Under the pieces are notes generated by a model. That model was given only the letters and a program-made list of their open reading frames with translations, was not told where the DNA came from and did no database searches. Shown here in pieces: positions 1-6,416 of a DNA stretch of 7,783 nucleotides. Each line of letters starts with the position of its first letter. Within the stretch, counting starts at the first letter, position 1. Both the position numbers and the translations under genes were made by a program. Source of the DNA: Helicobacteraceae bacterium. GTDB lineage: Bacteria > Campylobacterota > Campylobacteria > Campylobacterales > Sulfurimonadaceae. The DNA lies in the NCBI GenBank assembly GCA_030596305.1, contig JAUVKK010000036.1, positions 1 through 7,783 of the forward strand, in the 5' to 3' direction.

Positions 1-242
1 CGCAGTGTTTTTTCAGTAAAGATGAGGTGCTGACGAAGTGCGCCTATCTTATAGTTTTTAGGGATGATGACATTGCCATCACTAGGTTCTTCTTCGCCTA
101 AAATAAGTTTAAAAAAGGTGGACTTTCCGCTACCGTTACGGCCAACGAGGCCCATTTTGTTACCGGAATTCAGTTTGAAAGTTATGTTGCTAAATAGTTC
201 TTGGCTGCCGTAGGCTTTGGAGACGTTGGAAAATTGTATCAT
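1..242 (-). CDS. ABC-F family ATP-binding protein, N-terminal part (runs off the left edge)
   Basis: Translating the minus strand from the ATG at 240-242 gives 80 open codons to the window edge. The start MIQFSNVSKAYGSQELF is a typical ABC-ATPase N-terminus. A perfect Walker A, GRNGSGKST, lies at residues 34-42, followed by KLILGEEEPSDG, the usual strand after the P-loop. RQHLIF at residues 70-75 sits where the Q-loop is expected. No membrane segment is visible. ABC-F proteins are soluble duplicated ATPases of roughly 500-650 residues that act on the ribosome (translation factors, some giving antibiotic protection), so most of the protein, including the second ATPase domain, lies outside the window. 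The sub-type (Uup-, EttA- or YheS-like) cannot be decided from this part. The Shine-Dalgarno is weak, and a good -10 box lies 21 bp upstream of the ATG. Confidence 0.93.
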   Translation of the reverse strand, partial: MIQFSNVSKAYGSQELFSNITFKLNSGNKMGLVGRNGSGKSTFFKLILGEEEPSDGNVIIPKNYKIGALRQHLIFTEKTL

Positions 243-262
243 GAGGATCTTTTTTTTGGCGT

Positions 263-268
263 ATTATA
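263..268 (-). promoter_or_regulatory. Probable -10 box of the ABC-F gene
   Basis: The minus strand reads TGATATAATACG here, with a perfect TATAAT at 263-268. It would start a transcript near 256 with a leader of about 14 nt. No -35 box is convincing at the expected distance, as is usual for Campylobacterota sigma-70 promoters. Confidence 0.5.
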
Positions 269-379
269 TCAAGTTCGGAGAAGGCTCTATATATGTTGAA
301 GTTGACGGAACTAAATGATTAGACATATTGTAATATTTTGACTGCACTCTTTCCTTTTTTACTCGCAAAAAACGAAACC

Positions 380-490
380 AAAAAGCGCTCGTGACGGCTT
401 CGCGGTCGGTAGCTACCGACTACTTTCCTTTCAGTCGTTCATTCGCTAAAAACGACTAACTCGCTGTCGCTTAAACAAAGCCGTTTTCTT
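380..490 (-). repeat. Hairpin-dense segment, candidate dispersed repeat or structured RNA
   Basis: A perfect 16-bp palindrome, GTCGGTAGCTACCGAC, lies at 405-420. Beside it, AGTCGTT (433-439) pairs with AACGACT (451-457). The alternative arms AAAACGAC (449-456) and GCCGTTTT (480-487) pair over 8 positions. One of those pairs is a G-U wobble only if the minus strand is transcribed and an A-C mismatch on the plus strand, which hints at a minus-strand RNA. GACCGCGAAGCCGTC on the minus strand (391-405 region) gives a further interrupted stem. I have an unverified sense that similar arrangements recur in related genomes. Confidence 0.45.
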
Positions 491-695
491 AACGCTCACT
501 CCCTTCTTACAGTCAACGCTGTAGATGCCACGAAAAAAGCCAAGCGGTGACGCACCTATGTTAAAGTGAAAACTAGCGCTTTCATCCCTATTTGAACAAA
601 CTCCCAGCAGATAATGTGTGAGTCGTAACAGTTTAAAGAACAACTAACTAGCTGCTTTAGATATTAAATAACAATGTCTAAAGAACAGCGTCTCT

Positions 696-741
696 CTTTT
701 TTTCTTGAAAACTATTTCTCTGACGCGACAGAGAAAAAAAG
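696..741. repeat. Two overlapping, mutually exclusive inverted repeats
   Basis: TTTCTCTG (715-722) and CAGAGAAA (729-736) form an 8-bp stem around a 6-nt loop. CTTTTTTTCT (696-705) is the exact reverse complement of AGAAAAAAAG (732-741), which shares bases 732-736 with the first stem, so only one pairing can form at a time. Neither strand has a proper U-run directly after a stem, so I do not call it a terminator. Part of the pairing could simply come from low-complexity A/T runs. Confidence 0.4.
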
Positions 742-828
742 TTCAGCCAATCACAGTTTAAACGGTTCGGTAACTTGAGTTTAGAATAATGACTTATTCA
801 TGCTCAATAAAGACATAGAGTAATTACG

Positions 829-834
829 TATAAT
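829..834 (+). promoter_or_regulatory. Possible -10 box of the LRR-kinase gene
   Basis: A perfect TATAAT lies 52 bp upstream of the chosen ATG at 887, in an AT-rich stretch. No -35 box is seen at 16-18 bp. The predicted leader would be about 45 nt. Confidence 0.35.
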
Positions 835-886
835 TAGTCCAAAAACTTGAAGTCCAATTTTGATAACATTCGCTAAAAAGAGAACT

Positions 887-2143
887 ATGCAGACCCTAGC
901 AGATCTAAAAGCAGGCAAATTACAAGGCCTTACGCAACTTACACTTTCTGAGGAGCTTACAAGTTTTCCGGATGAAGTGTTTATGCTTGCTGACACTTTG
1001 GAAATCTTGGATCTTAGCCATAATAGGCTCTCCCATCTCCCTGATTTGAGTCGTCTTAAAAAACTGAAGATCGCTTTTTTCTCTTTTAACCTCTTCACGG
1101 AAGTCCCTGCAGCTTTTAAAAACTGTGAGAAGCTCTACATGTTAGGTCTTAAAGGCAATCAGTTAGAGAAATTTGATGAAGATATCTTACCGCTAAGTAT
1201 TAGTTGGTTGATTCTGACAGATAATAGATTGGATGAATTACCGCGTTCTATCGGAAAACTTACCAAACTGCGTAAATTTCCTTTGGCGGGTAATCAGCTG
1301 ACCTCTTTACCGGATGCAATGTCCAACTGTAGAGAGTTAGAGCTTATCCGTCTCTCTGCTAACCAATTTGAGGAACTCCCCAAGTGGCTTTTAATGCTTC
1401 CAAAACTGGCGTGGCTTGCCTTCTCCGGGAACCCTTGTTCAACAGCTCCTGTGGCAGCGTTAGATGAAGTGGCCTATGAGAGTCTGGAGATGAGTGAGCT
1501 TTTGGGTGAGGGTGCTTCGGGACAAATTTATAGAGGGTATGACAAAAATGCTGAGGCTGAGGTCGCGGTCAAACTTTTTAAAGGTGCTGTGACCAGTGAT
1601 GGTTTTGCGCATGATGAGATGAACGCCTATATGAGTACGGGAGAACATCCTCATCTCATCAGTGTTCATGCCAAGATAAAAGGTTCTGAACCGCTGGGGC
1701 TTGTTTTGGAACTGGTCCCCTTGGATTATGAGAACCTGGGGCTTGCTCCAAACTTTGAGACCTGCACACGCGACACCTTTGTAGATGGAACTGAGTTTGA
1801 TCTAGAGACGATCTACAGTGTGGCAAGAGCGATGGTCTCAGCAGCAGAACATCTGCATGCACGAGGTCTGATGCATGGCGACCTTTATGCCCATAACATC
1901 CTCATAAACAGGCAAGATCAGCACTGCTATTTTGGCGATTTTGGGGCAGCTACCTTTTATGACAAGAGAGAGACTCTGTATGAAAATATCGAAGTCCGTG
2001 CCTTTGGCTGTCTACTTGATGATTTACTAGAACATTGTTCTGATAAAGGCAGAGAAGAGTATGTCTATTTAGAACGCTTGGTAGGAGAATGTATGGATGA
2101 GGATGTTGAAAAAAGACCACTCTTTAGAGAGATACTTCTATAA
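887..2143 (+). CDS. Leucine-rich repeat protein fused to an atypical Ser/Thr-type protein kinase
   Basis: This is a 418-residue soluble protein with no signal or membrane segment. Residues about 38-187 hold seven 22-23-residue leucine-rich repeats (pattern LxxLxLxxNxLxxLP), probably a partner-binding surface. The rest is a eukaryote-like kinase fold: glycine loop GEGASG (207-212), ATP-binding lysine in VAVK (K229), helix-C glutamate near E244, catalytic loop HGDLYAHN (D332, N337) and DFG (D351). All core catalytic residues are present, but HRD is HGD, the usual catalytic-loop lysine is absent, and the activation segment is very short, with no APE motif before the helix-F-like EVRAFGCLLDDLL. 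The frame is open from a TTG at 860. I prefer the ATG at 887 because MQTLADLKAGKL fits remembered bacterial homologues and AAGAGA precedes it. It is a lone gene, convergent with the holA operon; substrate and role are unknown. Confidence 0.88.
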   Translation: MQTLADLKAGKLQGLTQLTLSEELTSFPDEVFMLADTLEILDLSHNRLSHLPDLSRLKKLKIAFFSFNLFTEVPAAFKNCEKLYMLGLKGNQLEKFDEDILPLSISWLILTDNRLDELPRSIGKLTKLRKFPLAGNQLTSLPDAMSNCRELELIRLSANQFEELPKWLLMLPKLAWLAFSGNPCSTAPVAALDEVAYESLEMSELLGEGASGQIYRGYDKNAEAEVAVKLFKGAVTSDGFAHDEMNAYMSTGEHPHLISVHAKIKGSEPLGLVLELVPLDYENLGLAPNFETCTRDTFVDGTEFDLETIYSVARAMVSAAEHLHARGLMHGDLYAHNILINRQDQHCYFGDFGAATFYDKRETLYENIEVRAFGCLLDDLLEHCSDKGREEYVYLERLVGECMDEDVEKRPLFREILL

Positions 2144-2151
2144 GTTAGCAG

Positions 2152-2373
2152 TTACGCGTAGGCTTCGATCTCTTTGATCTTCTGTACCAGGGCTTTGACC
2201 TCTTTTTTCAAAGGCTCCATCTTATCTTGAATCTCAGAGGCTTCAAAATCATCATCTGCAGTTTCCAGTGTAACTTTGAGCTCTTTATAGGCCTTAAGCT
2301 GTAGCTCTTTGAGCTTTTTATAATCATCTAATTTGGCTAGCTCTTCTTGCTGTTCAGGTGTTAATGCTGTCAT
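2152..2373 (-). CDS. Small charged helical (coiled-coil) protein of unknown function, last gene of the rnr-holA operon
   Basis: This is a 73-residue protein I do not recognise. It is rich in Lys, Glu and Leu, and almost all of it should be helical: a first helix at about residues 6-36, an acidic break (ETADDDFEASE, 37-47), then a second helix at about 48-71. That suggests a helical hairpin or short coiled coil. It has no cysteine, signal peptide or membrane segment. The frame continues upstream to about 2427, but the ATG at 2371-2373 is the likely start: AGGA sits 6 nt before it and overlaps the holA stop codon, leaving a 7-nt gap between the genes, so translation is probably coupled. It converges with the LRR-kinase gene, with only 8 bp between the stop codons. 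A binding partner of a replication or RNA-decay protein would fit the context, but that is a guess. Confidence 0.75.
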   Translation of the reverse strand: MTALTPEQQEELAKLDDYKKLKELQLKAYKELKVTLETADDDFEASEIQDKMEPLKKEVKALVQKIKEIEAYA

Positions 2374-2380
2374 GAATGTC

Positions 2381-3349
2381 CTAGATATAACTTTGTAATT
2401 TGATGAGTGTGGCAAGCAGCAGGGCATTTTTATCCATGCCGCCGCTTGACTTCATCTTCAGCTCATTTTCCAAGAGCAGGTTTAACATAGCATCGTACTG
2501 ATGTTGTTTAAACCGTATGCTCTGCTGTGCACGTTCTTGTTCTATCTTCTGTGGCAGTTTATAACCAAGAATTGCTCTTGAATCTGCAATACCATGGATC
2601 TTGATGTTGGCATAAAAGAGGTAGAGCTGAGTCACAAACGAGCTGATAGCGGTGATAATACGGATCTCATCTTCGCCACTTTCCAAGATGCGTAACAACT
2701 CTGCTCTGAAATCTTTTTTGGCAAGCAGGTGGTTGATGAACTGATCGATCTTGACCTCACCGACACCATAGACAAGTGCATCGATATCTTTACCGGAGAT
2801 AGGACGGCCCAAGATCTGCAGTTTGCTCAGTTCATTACAGGCAAGACCCAGATCACCGTTTTGCGACTCGATGAGATGTGTTGCCGCGTAATTGTCGAGT
2901 TGCACACCTAGCCGCTGTGCCTCTTGAAGGAGCATGTTTTTGGCTTCATTGGCAAAAGGCGGGAACATACGTACTTCGATACCGCCGGACTTTTTATTAA
3001 AAGCCTTGGCCGAGGTCTTCATGTCCGCACCGTAATAGGCATAGATAAAGGTGTTATCGGGGTTCTTTTTGACCAACTCCAGCAGGGTGTCAAGATCTTT
3101 TTTAGGTACCTTTTTCTCATTTTTGATAATAAGCAGATTTTGGTCGCCAAAGAGCGAACCCTGTGAAAGGTGGGCTTTTGCTGAATTAAAGTCATACTCA
3201 TCATGATAGAGACTCAGGACATTGGCATCAGGGATGTTGCAGAAAAACTTGAGATAGTAGTCGATGAGAAAGTGGGTCTCACCATAAAGCATGACGGCCG
3301 GTACTTTGTTACCGCTTCTGATGATGTTGTCGAGCTCTTTACGGTACAT
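2381..3349 (-). CDS. holA: DNA polymerase III subunit delta
   Basis: This is a 322-residue protein, close to the usual length for delta, the subunit of the clamp-loader complex that opens the beta sliding clamp so it can be loaded on primed DNA. Recognisable landmarks in order are LYGETHFLIDYYL (21-33, the degenerate P-loop region), SLFGDQNLLIIKN (65-77), NGDLGLACNELSKLQIL (164-180, the conserved helix of domain II), YGVGEVKIDQFINHLL (194-209), and ILGYKLPQK in the C-terminal collar domain. Delta does not hydrolyse ATP, and no intact Walker A is seen. The ATG at 3347-3349 begins on the base after the rnr stop codon (TAGATG), with GGAG at 3359-3362 inside rnr as ribosome binding site, so the two are one translationally coupled unit. 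The rnr-holA pairing is known from other Campylobacterota. The stop is TAG at 2381-2383. Confidence 0.93.
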   Translation of the reverse strand: MYRKELDNIIRSGNKVPAVMLYGETHFLIDYYLKFFCNIPDANVLSLYHDEYDFNSAKAHLSQGSLFGDQNLLIIKNEKKVPKKDLDTLLELVKKNPDNTFIYAYYGADMKTSAKAFNKKSGGIEVRMFPPFANEAKNMLLQEAQRLGVQLDNYAATHLIESQNGDLGLACNELSKLQILGRPISGKDIDALVYGVGEVKIDQFINHLLAKKDFRAELLRILESGEDEIRIITAISSFVTQLYLFYANIKIHGIADSRAILGYKLPQKIEQERAQQSIRFKQHQYDAMLNLLLENELKMKSSGGMDKNALLLATLIKLQSYI

Positions 3350-5305
3350 CTAACTTAGCTCCATTGGGTCTTTGTCAAGCTTTTTAACCAGACTGGCGTT
3401 GATCCTGGCTGAAGCAAGGTCAACATTGTCGATGCGAAGGATGATGTCATCAAAAAGAGTAACCGAGGTATCGACACTGAGGTTGACTTCAGCACCTTGA
3501 ATGGGTTCTAATATCTGAGCGGTGAAGTAGGGGTCAGTACCGTTGACACGGGCTTTAAACTCATTGCCTCTCTGCTCATTTGCCCAGCGTGCAAACTTTC
3601 GCTGCATAAAGCGGATCTCAATAGCAGAAGCTTCACGCTCTTTCTCGCTGATACTGAAACAGAGGGCATCGATGTTGCGAAGTACGTATGAACTCTCTTC
3701 TGTGTCTTTGGCAAGAAGTGCTTTGAGGTGACGGTGAACGATGAGGTCCGAGTAGCGACGAATTGGCGATGTAAAGTGCGTGTAGGCCGTAAAACCAAGT
3801 CCAAAGTGGCCAATATTGTCCGGTGCATAACGCGCTTGCATCTGTGCACGGATGATGAGTGTATCGACCTCACTGACAAGGTCACGTTTGGCTGCTTCGG
3901 CTTGAATGAAGTCGATGGTCTCCTTCATAGACTCTTTTGGCTCAACAATAAGGCCAATGCCCGCGAGTTCTTGGTAGAGGCTCTGAAGTTTGGTAGGACT
4001 TGACTGATCGTGAATACGGAAAACACCATGAGAGTATCGATCTGCTGCCGCTTTGTTAGCTAACAGCATACAGTCCTCTATGAGTCCATGTGATGGGGTC
4101 TCTTCGCTCGTTGTAGTCGCTATAAGGGACTGATTCTCATCAAGCTGCATGGAGAGCTCTTCAGAGTGAAAGTCATACCCCTGTTTGAGACGATCTTCTT
4201 TGAGTGCATCAGTAAGGTCACGCAGTTTAGGCAGGTAGTTCATGACCACCTCTTCATCACTGTTTGTTGCCTGTAGGTCACCTTCAAAAAAGGCGTCAAC
4301 CTCTTCGTAAGTAAAACGGCGTTTAGAGTGGATGATGCCCTCATAAAGTTCAGTATGTGTGACTTTTAGTCCATCGAGGTGCAGCTCGAAGACAAAGGCG
4401 AGTCTGTCTACATGCGCTTGGAGTGAACAGAGTGTCTCAGAGAGTTGTCGTGGCAGCATGGGGATAGAACGGTGTGGCAGGTAGATGGAGAAACTGCGGT
4501 AGATCGCTTCCGCATCGATAGCTCCAAAAGGTTCGACATAAGAGCTGACATCGGCAATAGCGACGTAGAGAATGTTTTTCTCAGGAATGTAACAGATAGC
4601 ATCATCAAAATCTTTTGCGGTGACGGGGTCGATGGTACAAAAAGGCAGGTCACGTAGATCTTTACGATCAGGGTAGAGTGAAGCATCTACATTTTTATCA
4701 AAGCTCTTAGCCAGGTCTAAAACATCTTCTTCGAATTCATCATGTTTGTTGAACTGTGCGAGTACGATCTTCTCATCGACCATTGGATCACTGATATTTC
4801 CAAGCAGTTCCATGATCACACCATTTTGGTTGTTGACTTTGACAAGATCGCCTTCGGCATATTTTTCAAGCTGTTCAGATGTGAGTTCGACGCCGGCAGG
4901 GTGGTTGTTGCGAATATCGACAAGCTGTTTTTGACCCTCTTTGATGGTAAGCATTGCAACGCTGTAACTTTCTGCTTTTCCAATGACTTCAACCACTTTC
5001 GCACTTGGGCCGCCGCGTTTGCCAAGCAGACGCTGTGCAATAACCAGGTCACCGTGTTTGGCATTGCCCAGTGAGTGCTCATCAATGTAAAGGTCACGCA
5101 CATTGGCACCGACGACCTGCAGATAGCCGGAGGTACCTTGGGTCATCATGATGGTACCGGCGCGATATTTTGAAGGTAGGCGAAAGAGCTTCTCTTCTTT
5201 AACAAGGTAGCCAAGTGCGAGCCACTTTTGAACATGCTCCATCTCATCAGCAGCGATGTCTTGTTCATAAAGGCCTAGTGTTAGTCGTATTAAAAGGTTT
5301 TTCAC
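3350..5305 (-). CDS. rnr: Ribonuclease R (RNase II/RNB family 3'-5' exoribonuclease)
   Basis: This is a 651-residue processive exoribonuclease of cytoplasmic RNA decay. The RNB catalytic signature TIDPVTAKDFDDA is at residues 224-236, with the four metal-binding aspartates D226, D232, D234 and D235 in the correct spacing. Further RNB blocks are LPHRSIPMLPRQLSE (276-290), FRIHDQSSPTKL (429-440) and HFTSPIRRYSDLIVHR (510-525). OB-type RNA-binding regions precede the catalytic core, and a degenerate S1-like segment fills about 582-640. The protein lacks the long N-terminal helix-turn-helix and the basic C-terminal tail of the 813-residue E. coli enzyme, as is usual for this phylum. The start is GTG (5303-5305), with a weak GGA 11 nt upstream. 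An ATG at 5319-5321 is in another frame. It is the first gene of the rnr-holA-73 aa operon. Confidence 0.94.
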   Translation of the reverse strand: MKNLLIRLTLGLYEQDIAADEMEHVQKWLALGYLVKEEKLFRLPSKYRAGTIMMTQGTSGYLQVVGANVRDLYIDEHSLGNAKHGDLVIAQRLLGKRGGPSAKVVEVIGKAESYSVAMLTIKEGQKQLVDIRNNHPAGVELTSEQLEKYAEGDLVKVNNQNGVIMELLGNISDPMVDEKIVLAQFNKHDEFEEDVLDLAKSFDKNVDASLYPDRKDLRDLPFCTIDPVTAKDFDDAICYIPEKNILYVAIADVSSYVEPFGAIDAEAIYRSFSIYLPHRSIPMLPRQLSETLCSLQAHVDRLAFVFELHLDGLKVTHTELYEGIIHSKRRFTYEEVDAFFEGDLQATNSDEEVVMNYLPKLRDLTDALKEDRLKQGYDFHSEELSMQLDENQSLIATTTSEETPSHGLIEDCMLLANKAAADRYSHGVFRIHDQSSPTKLQSLYQELAGIGLIVEPKESMKETIDFIQAEAAKRDLVSEVDTLIIRAQMQARYAPDNIGHFGLGFTAYTHFTSPIRRYSDLIVHRHLKALLAKDTEESSYVLRNIDALCFSISEKEREASAIEIRFMQRKFARWANEQRGNEFKARVNGTDPYFTAQILEPIQGAEVNLSVDTSVTLFDDIILRIDNVDLASARINASLVKKLDKDPMELS

Positions 5306-5339
5306 GTAAAAAATTGTCCATGTTTAAATTAATTACTGT

Positions 5340-5345
5340 ATTATA
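5340..5345 (-). promoter_or_regulatory. Probable -10 box of the rnr operon
   Basis: The minus strand has a perfect TATAAT here, 34 bp upstream of the GTG start, predicting a leader of about 28 nt. It overlaps the -10-like box of the divergent Sel1-repeat gene. Confidence 0.5.
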
Positions 5346-5347
5346 AC
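5342..5347 (+). promoter_or_regulatory. Possible -10 box of the Sel1-repeat gene
   Basis: TATAAC lies 26 bp upstream of the ATG at 5374 and predicts a leader of about 20 nt. It shares four bases with the TATAAT of the rnr promoter on the other strand. The Shine-Dalgarno GAAGGA (5362-5367) follows, 6 nt before the start codon. Confidence 0.4.
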
Positions 5348-5373
5348 TAAGAATAGATATTGAAGGATAATAT

Positions 5374-6357
5374 ATGAAAACCTTACTTCTGCTTTTGACA
5401 GCGCTCTCGCTTTTTGGAAGTGATTATGTTGCCATGAAAGCATCATTTGACAAGGGTGACATTAACCGTGCGATTACGTATGCGCGTACCAATGCGATGA
5501 AGGGGAATATCCCCGCCATGTACGATCTTGGTCTTCTTTACTATGCAAAGGGCTCTACTAAGGAGGCAAAGACCTGGTTGGCACGTTCTGTGAAAAACGA
5601 TGGAAAAGGGCAGCTGGGTGTCAGCCTGATCATGTTTGTGCAGAGTCAAAACAGAAACGGTTATCAAAAAGTAGCGGAGTCCCTGATAAATGAGCCAAAA
5701 GGAGAGATCCGTGATGCCTTGATGCATGTGAGTAAAGATCTTGCCGCAAACCGACGTGACGCGTCGGCAGAGAGTTATCTTGTCTTGGGCGAACTCTTCT
5801 CTGCAGACAAGATCATTCGTCCCGACATGAAAACGGCACTTTTCTTGATCGATCAAGCGGCTAAAAAAGGCAATGCAAAAGCGATGGAGATGATGGGTGA
5901 TGCTTACTGGCGCAGCAACTACACCGTTGACAGTTTGATGGTCGCTCCACAGACAGGAAACGCACTGAATGTGGCCTTGGAGTACTATAGAGACGCTGCC
6001 GCTCTCGGTAACCTTGATGCCACTGCAAAGGTGGGTAAACTGCATATTGTCGGACCGCGCAATCTTCGCAGGATCCAGTATGGGGTTGAGCAGATCTTAA
6101 AGTCGGCAAATGGCGGCAGTGCTTTAGGTGCAGAGATAGCAGCAGAACTTTACATGAACGGACAAGGTGTCAGAGCGAACCGTCAGCAGGCCTTGGAATG
6201 GTATTTGAAAGCAACAGAAATTTGTGAAGTCAACAAAGTGCTTGCAAATCTGTATCGTCAAGGTGAAGAGGCAGAAAAATATGCAAAAGCTTATGAGACC
6301 TGTACCAAAGAGGGCTCTACAAAACGAAGATATCATATTCTTTTCGAACCGTTTTAA
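5374..6357 (+). CDS. Secreted Sel1/tetratricopeptide-like repeat protein
   Basis: This is a 327-residue protein with a clear N-terminal signal sequence: MK, then a leucine-rich core at residues 4-14, with likely cleavage near residue 15-16 (FGSDY). It is therefore probably exported to the periplasm. The mature part is a chain of paired helices of the Sel1-like type (pattern AxxxLGxxYxxG...A..WxxxAA..G). The clearest units are at about 47-76 (AMYDLGLLYYAKGSTKEAK), 134-166, 168-212 (AMEMMGDAYW; ALEYYRDAAALGN) and 249-280 (GAEIAAELYMNGQGV; ALEWYLKA). Two cysteines near the end (C284, C310) could form a disulphide, as in cysteine-rich Helicobacter Sel1 proteins, but there is no regular Cys pair per repeat. 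Such proteins act as binding scaffolds, and the partner here is unknown. The start has a strong GAAGGA ribosome site. It is transcribed divergently from rnr. Confidence 0.85.
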   Translation: MKTLLLLLTALSLFGSDYVAMKASFDKGDINRAITYARTNAMKGNIPAMYDLGLLYYAKGSTKEAKTWLARSVKNDGKGQLGVSLIMFVQSQNRNGYQKVAESLINEPKGEIRDALMHVSKDLAANRRDASAESYLVLGELFSADKIIRPDMKTALFLIDQAAKKGNAKAMEMMGDAYWRSNYTVDSLMVAPQTGNALNVALEYYRDAAALGNLDATAKVGKLHIVGPRNLRRIQYGVEQILKSANGGSALGAEIAAELYMNGQGVRANRQQALEWYLKATEICEVNKVLANLYRQGEEAEKYAKAYETCTKEGSTKRRYHILFEPF

Positions 6358-6371
6358 GAGTAAATAAATTC

Positions 6372-6382
6372 TATGATAAAAT
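6372..6382 (+). promoter_or_regulatory. Possible -10 region before the 108-aa gene and gre
   Basis: TATGATAAAAT in the 59-bp gap after the Sel1-repeat gene contains two overlapping -10-like hexamers (TATGAT and TAAAAT). It lies about 35 bp before the ATG at 6417, so the 108-aa gene and gre may have their own promoter. No terminator is evident after the upstream gene. Confidence 0.4.
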
Positions 6383-6416
6383 CTTTGTTCATTAAAAAAC
6401 AAGGTAAGTAGGTAAC

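Larger units (their letters stand above)
243..886. other. Gene-free interval with hairpin-rich DNA
   Basis: This is 644 bp between the divergent ABC-F and LRR-kinase genes. Both strands have only short open frames that start at non-ATG codons and have no ribosome binding site. One minus-strand frame (446-643, TTG start) ends in a Lys/Arg-rich tail and looks like read-through of a structured repeat, not a protein. The interval holds a palindrome and nested hairpins at about 380-490, a second pair of inverted repeats at 696-741, a repeated 9-mer TAAAGAACA (634-642 and 679-687), and promoter-like boxes at either end. No tRNA fold or CRISPR spacing is seen. It may be a decayed insertion or hold an unannotated small RNA. 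Confidence 0.6.

Noticed and set aside
405..420. Operator for a dimeric repressor
   Set aside because: A 16-bp perfect palindrome could be one, but it is far from both flanking promoters and is embedded in other hairpins, so a structural or repeat origin is more likely.
446..643. 65-codon minus-strand frame in the gene-free interval
   Set aside because: It begins with TTG and no ribosome site, and its end lies inside the hairpin cluster, so it is better explained as repeat or structured DNA read by chance.
715..741. Rho-independent terminator
   Set aside because: The stem is followed by A residues on the plus strand and by no adequate U-run on the minus strand.
860..886. Upstream TTG start adding nine residues to the LRR-kinase
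   Set aside because: The ATG at 887 has AAGAGA nearby and gives an N-terminus like remembered homologues. The TTG has no ribosome site.
2152..2427. Longer version of the 73-aa protein starting 18 codons upstream
   Set aside because: The extra N-terminus overlaps the end of holA and has no ribosome site, while the ATG at 2373 has AGGA at good spacing.
3508..5109. Several 60-125-codon frames on both strands within rnr
   Set aside because: They lie wholly inside a well-supported 651-codon gene with intact catalytic motifs and show no domain of their own.
5443..6045. 200-codon minus-strand frame opposite the Sel1-repeat gene
   Set aside because: The plus-strand frame has a signal peptide, repeats and a strong ribosome site. 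The minus frame has scattered Cys/His, no domain and no ribosome site.
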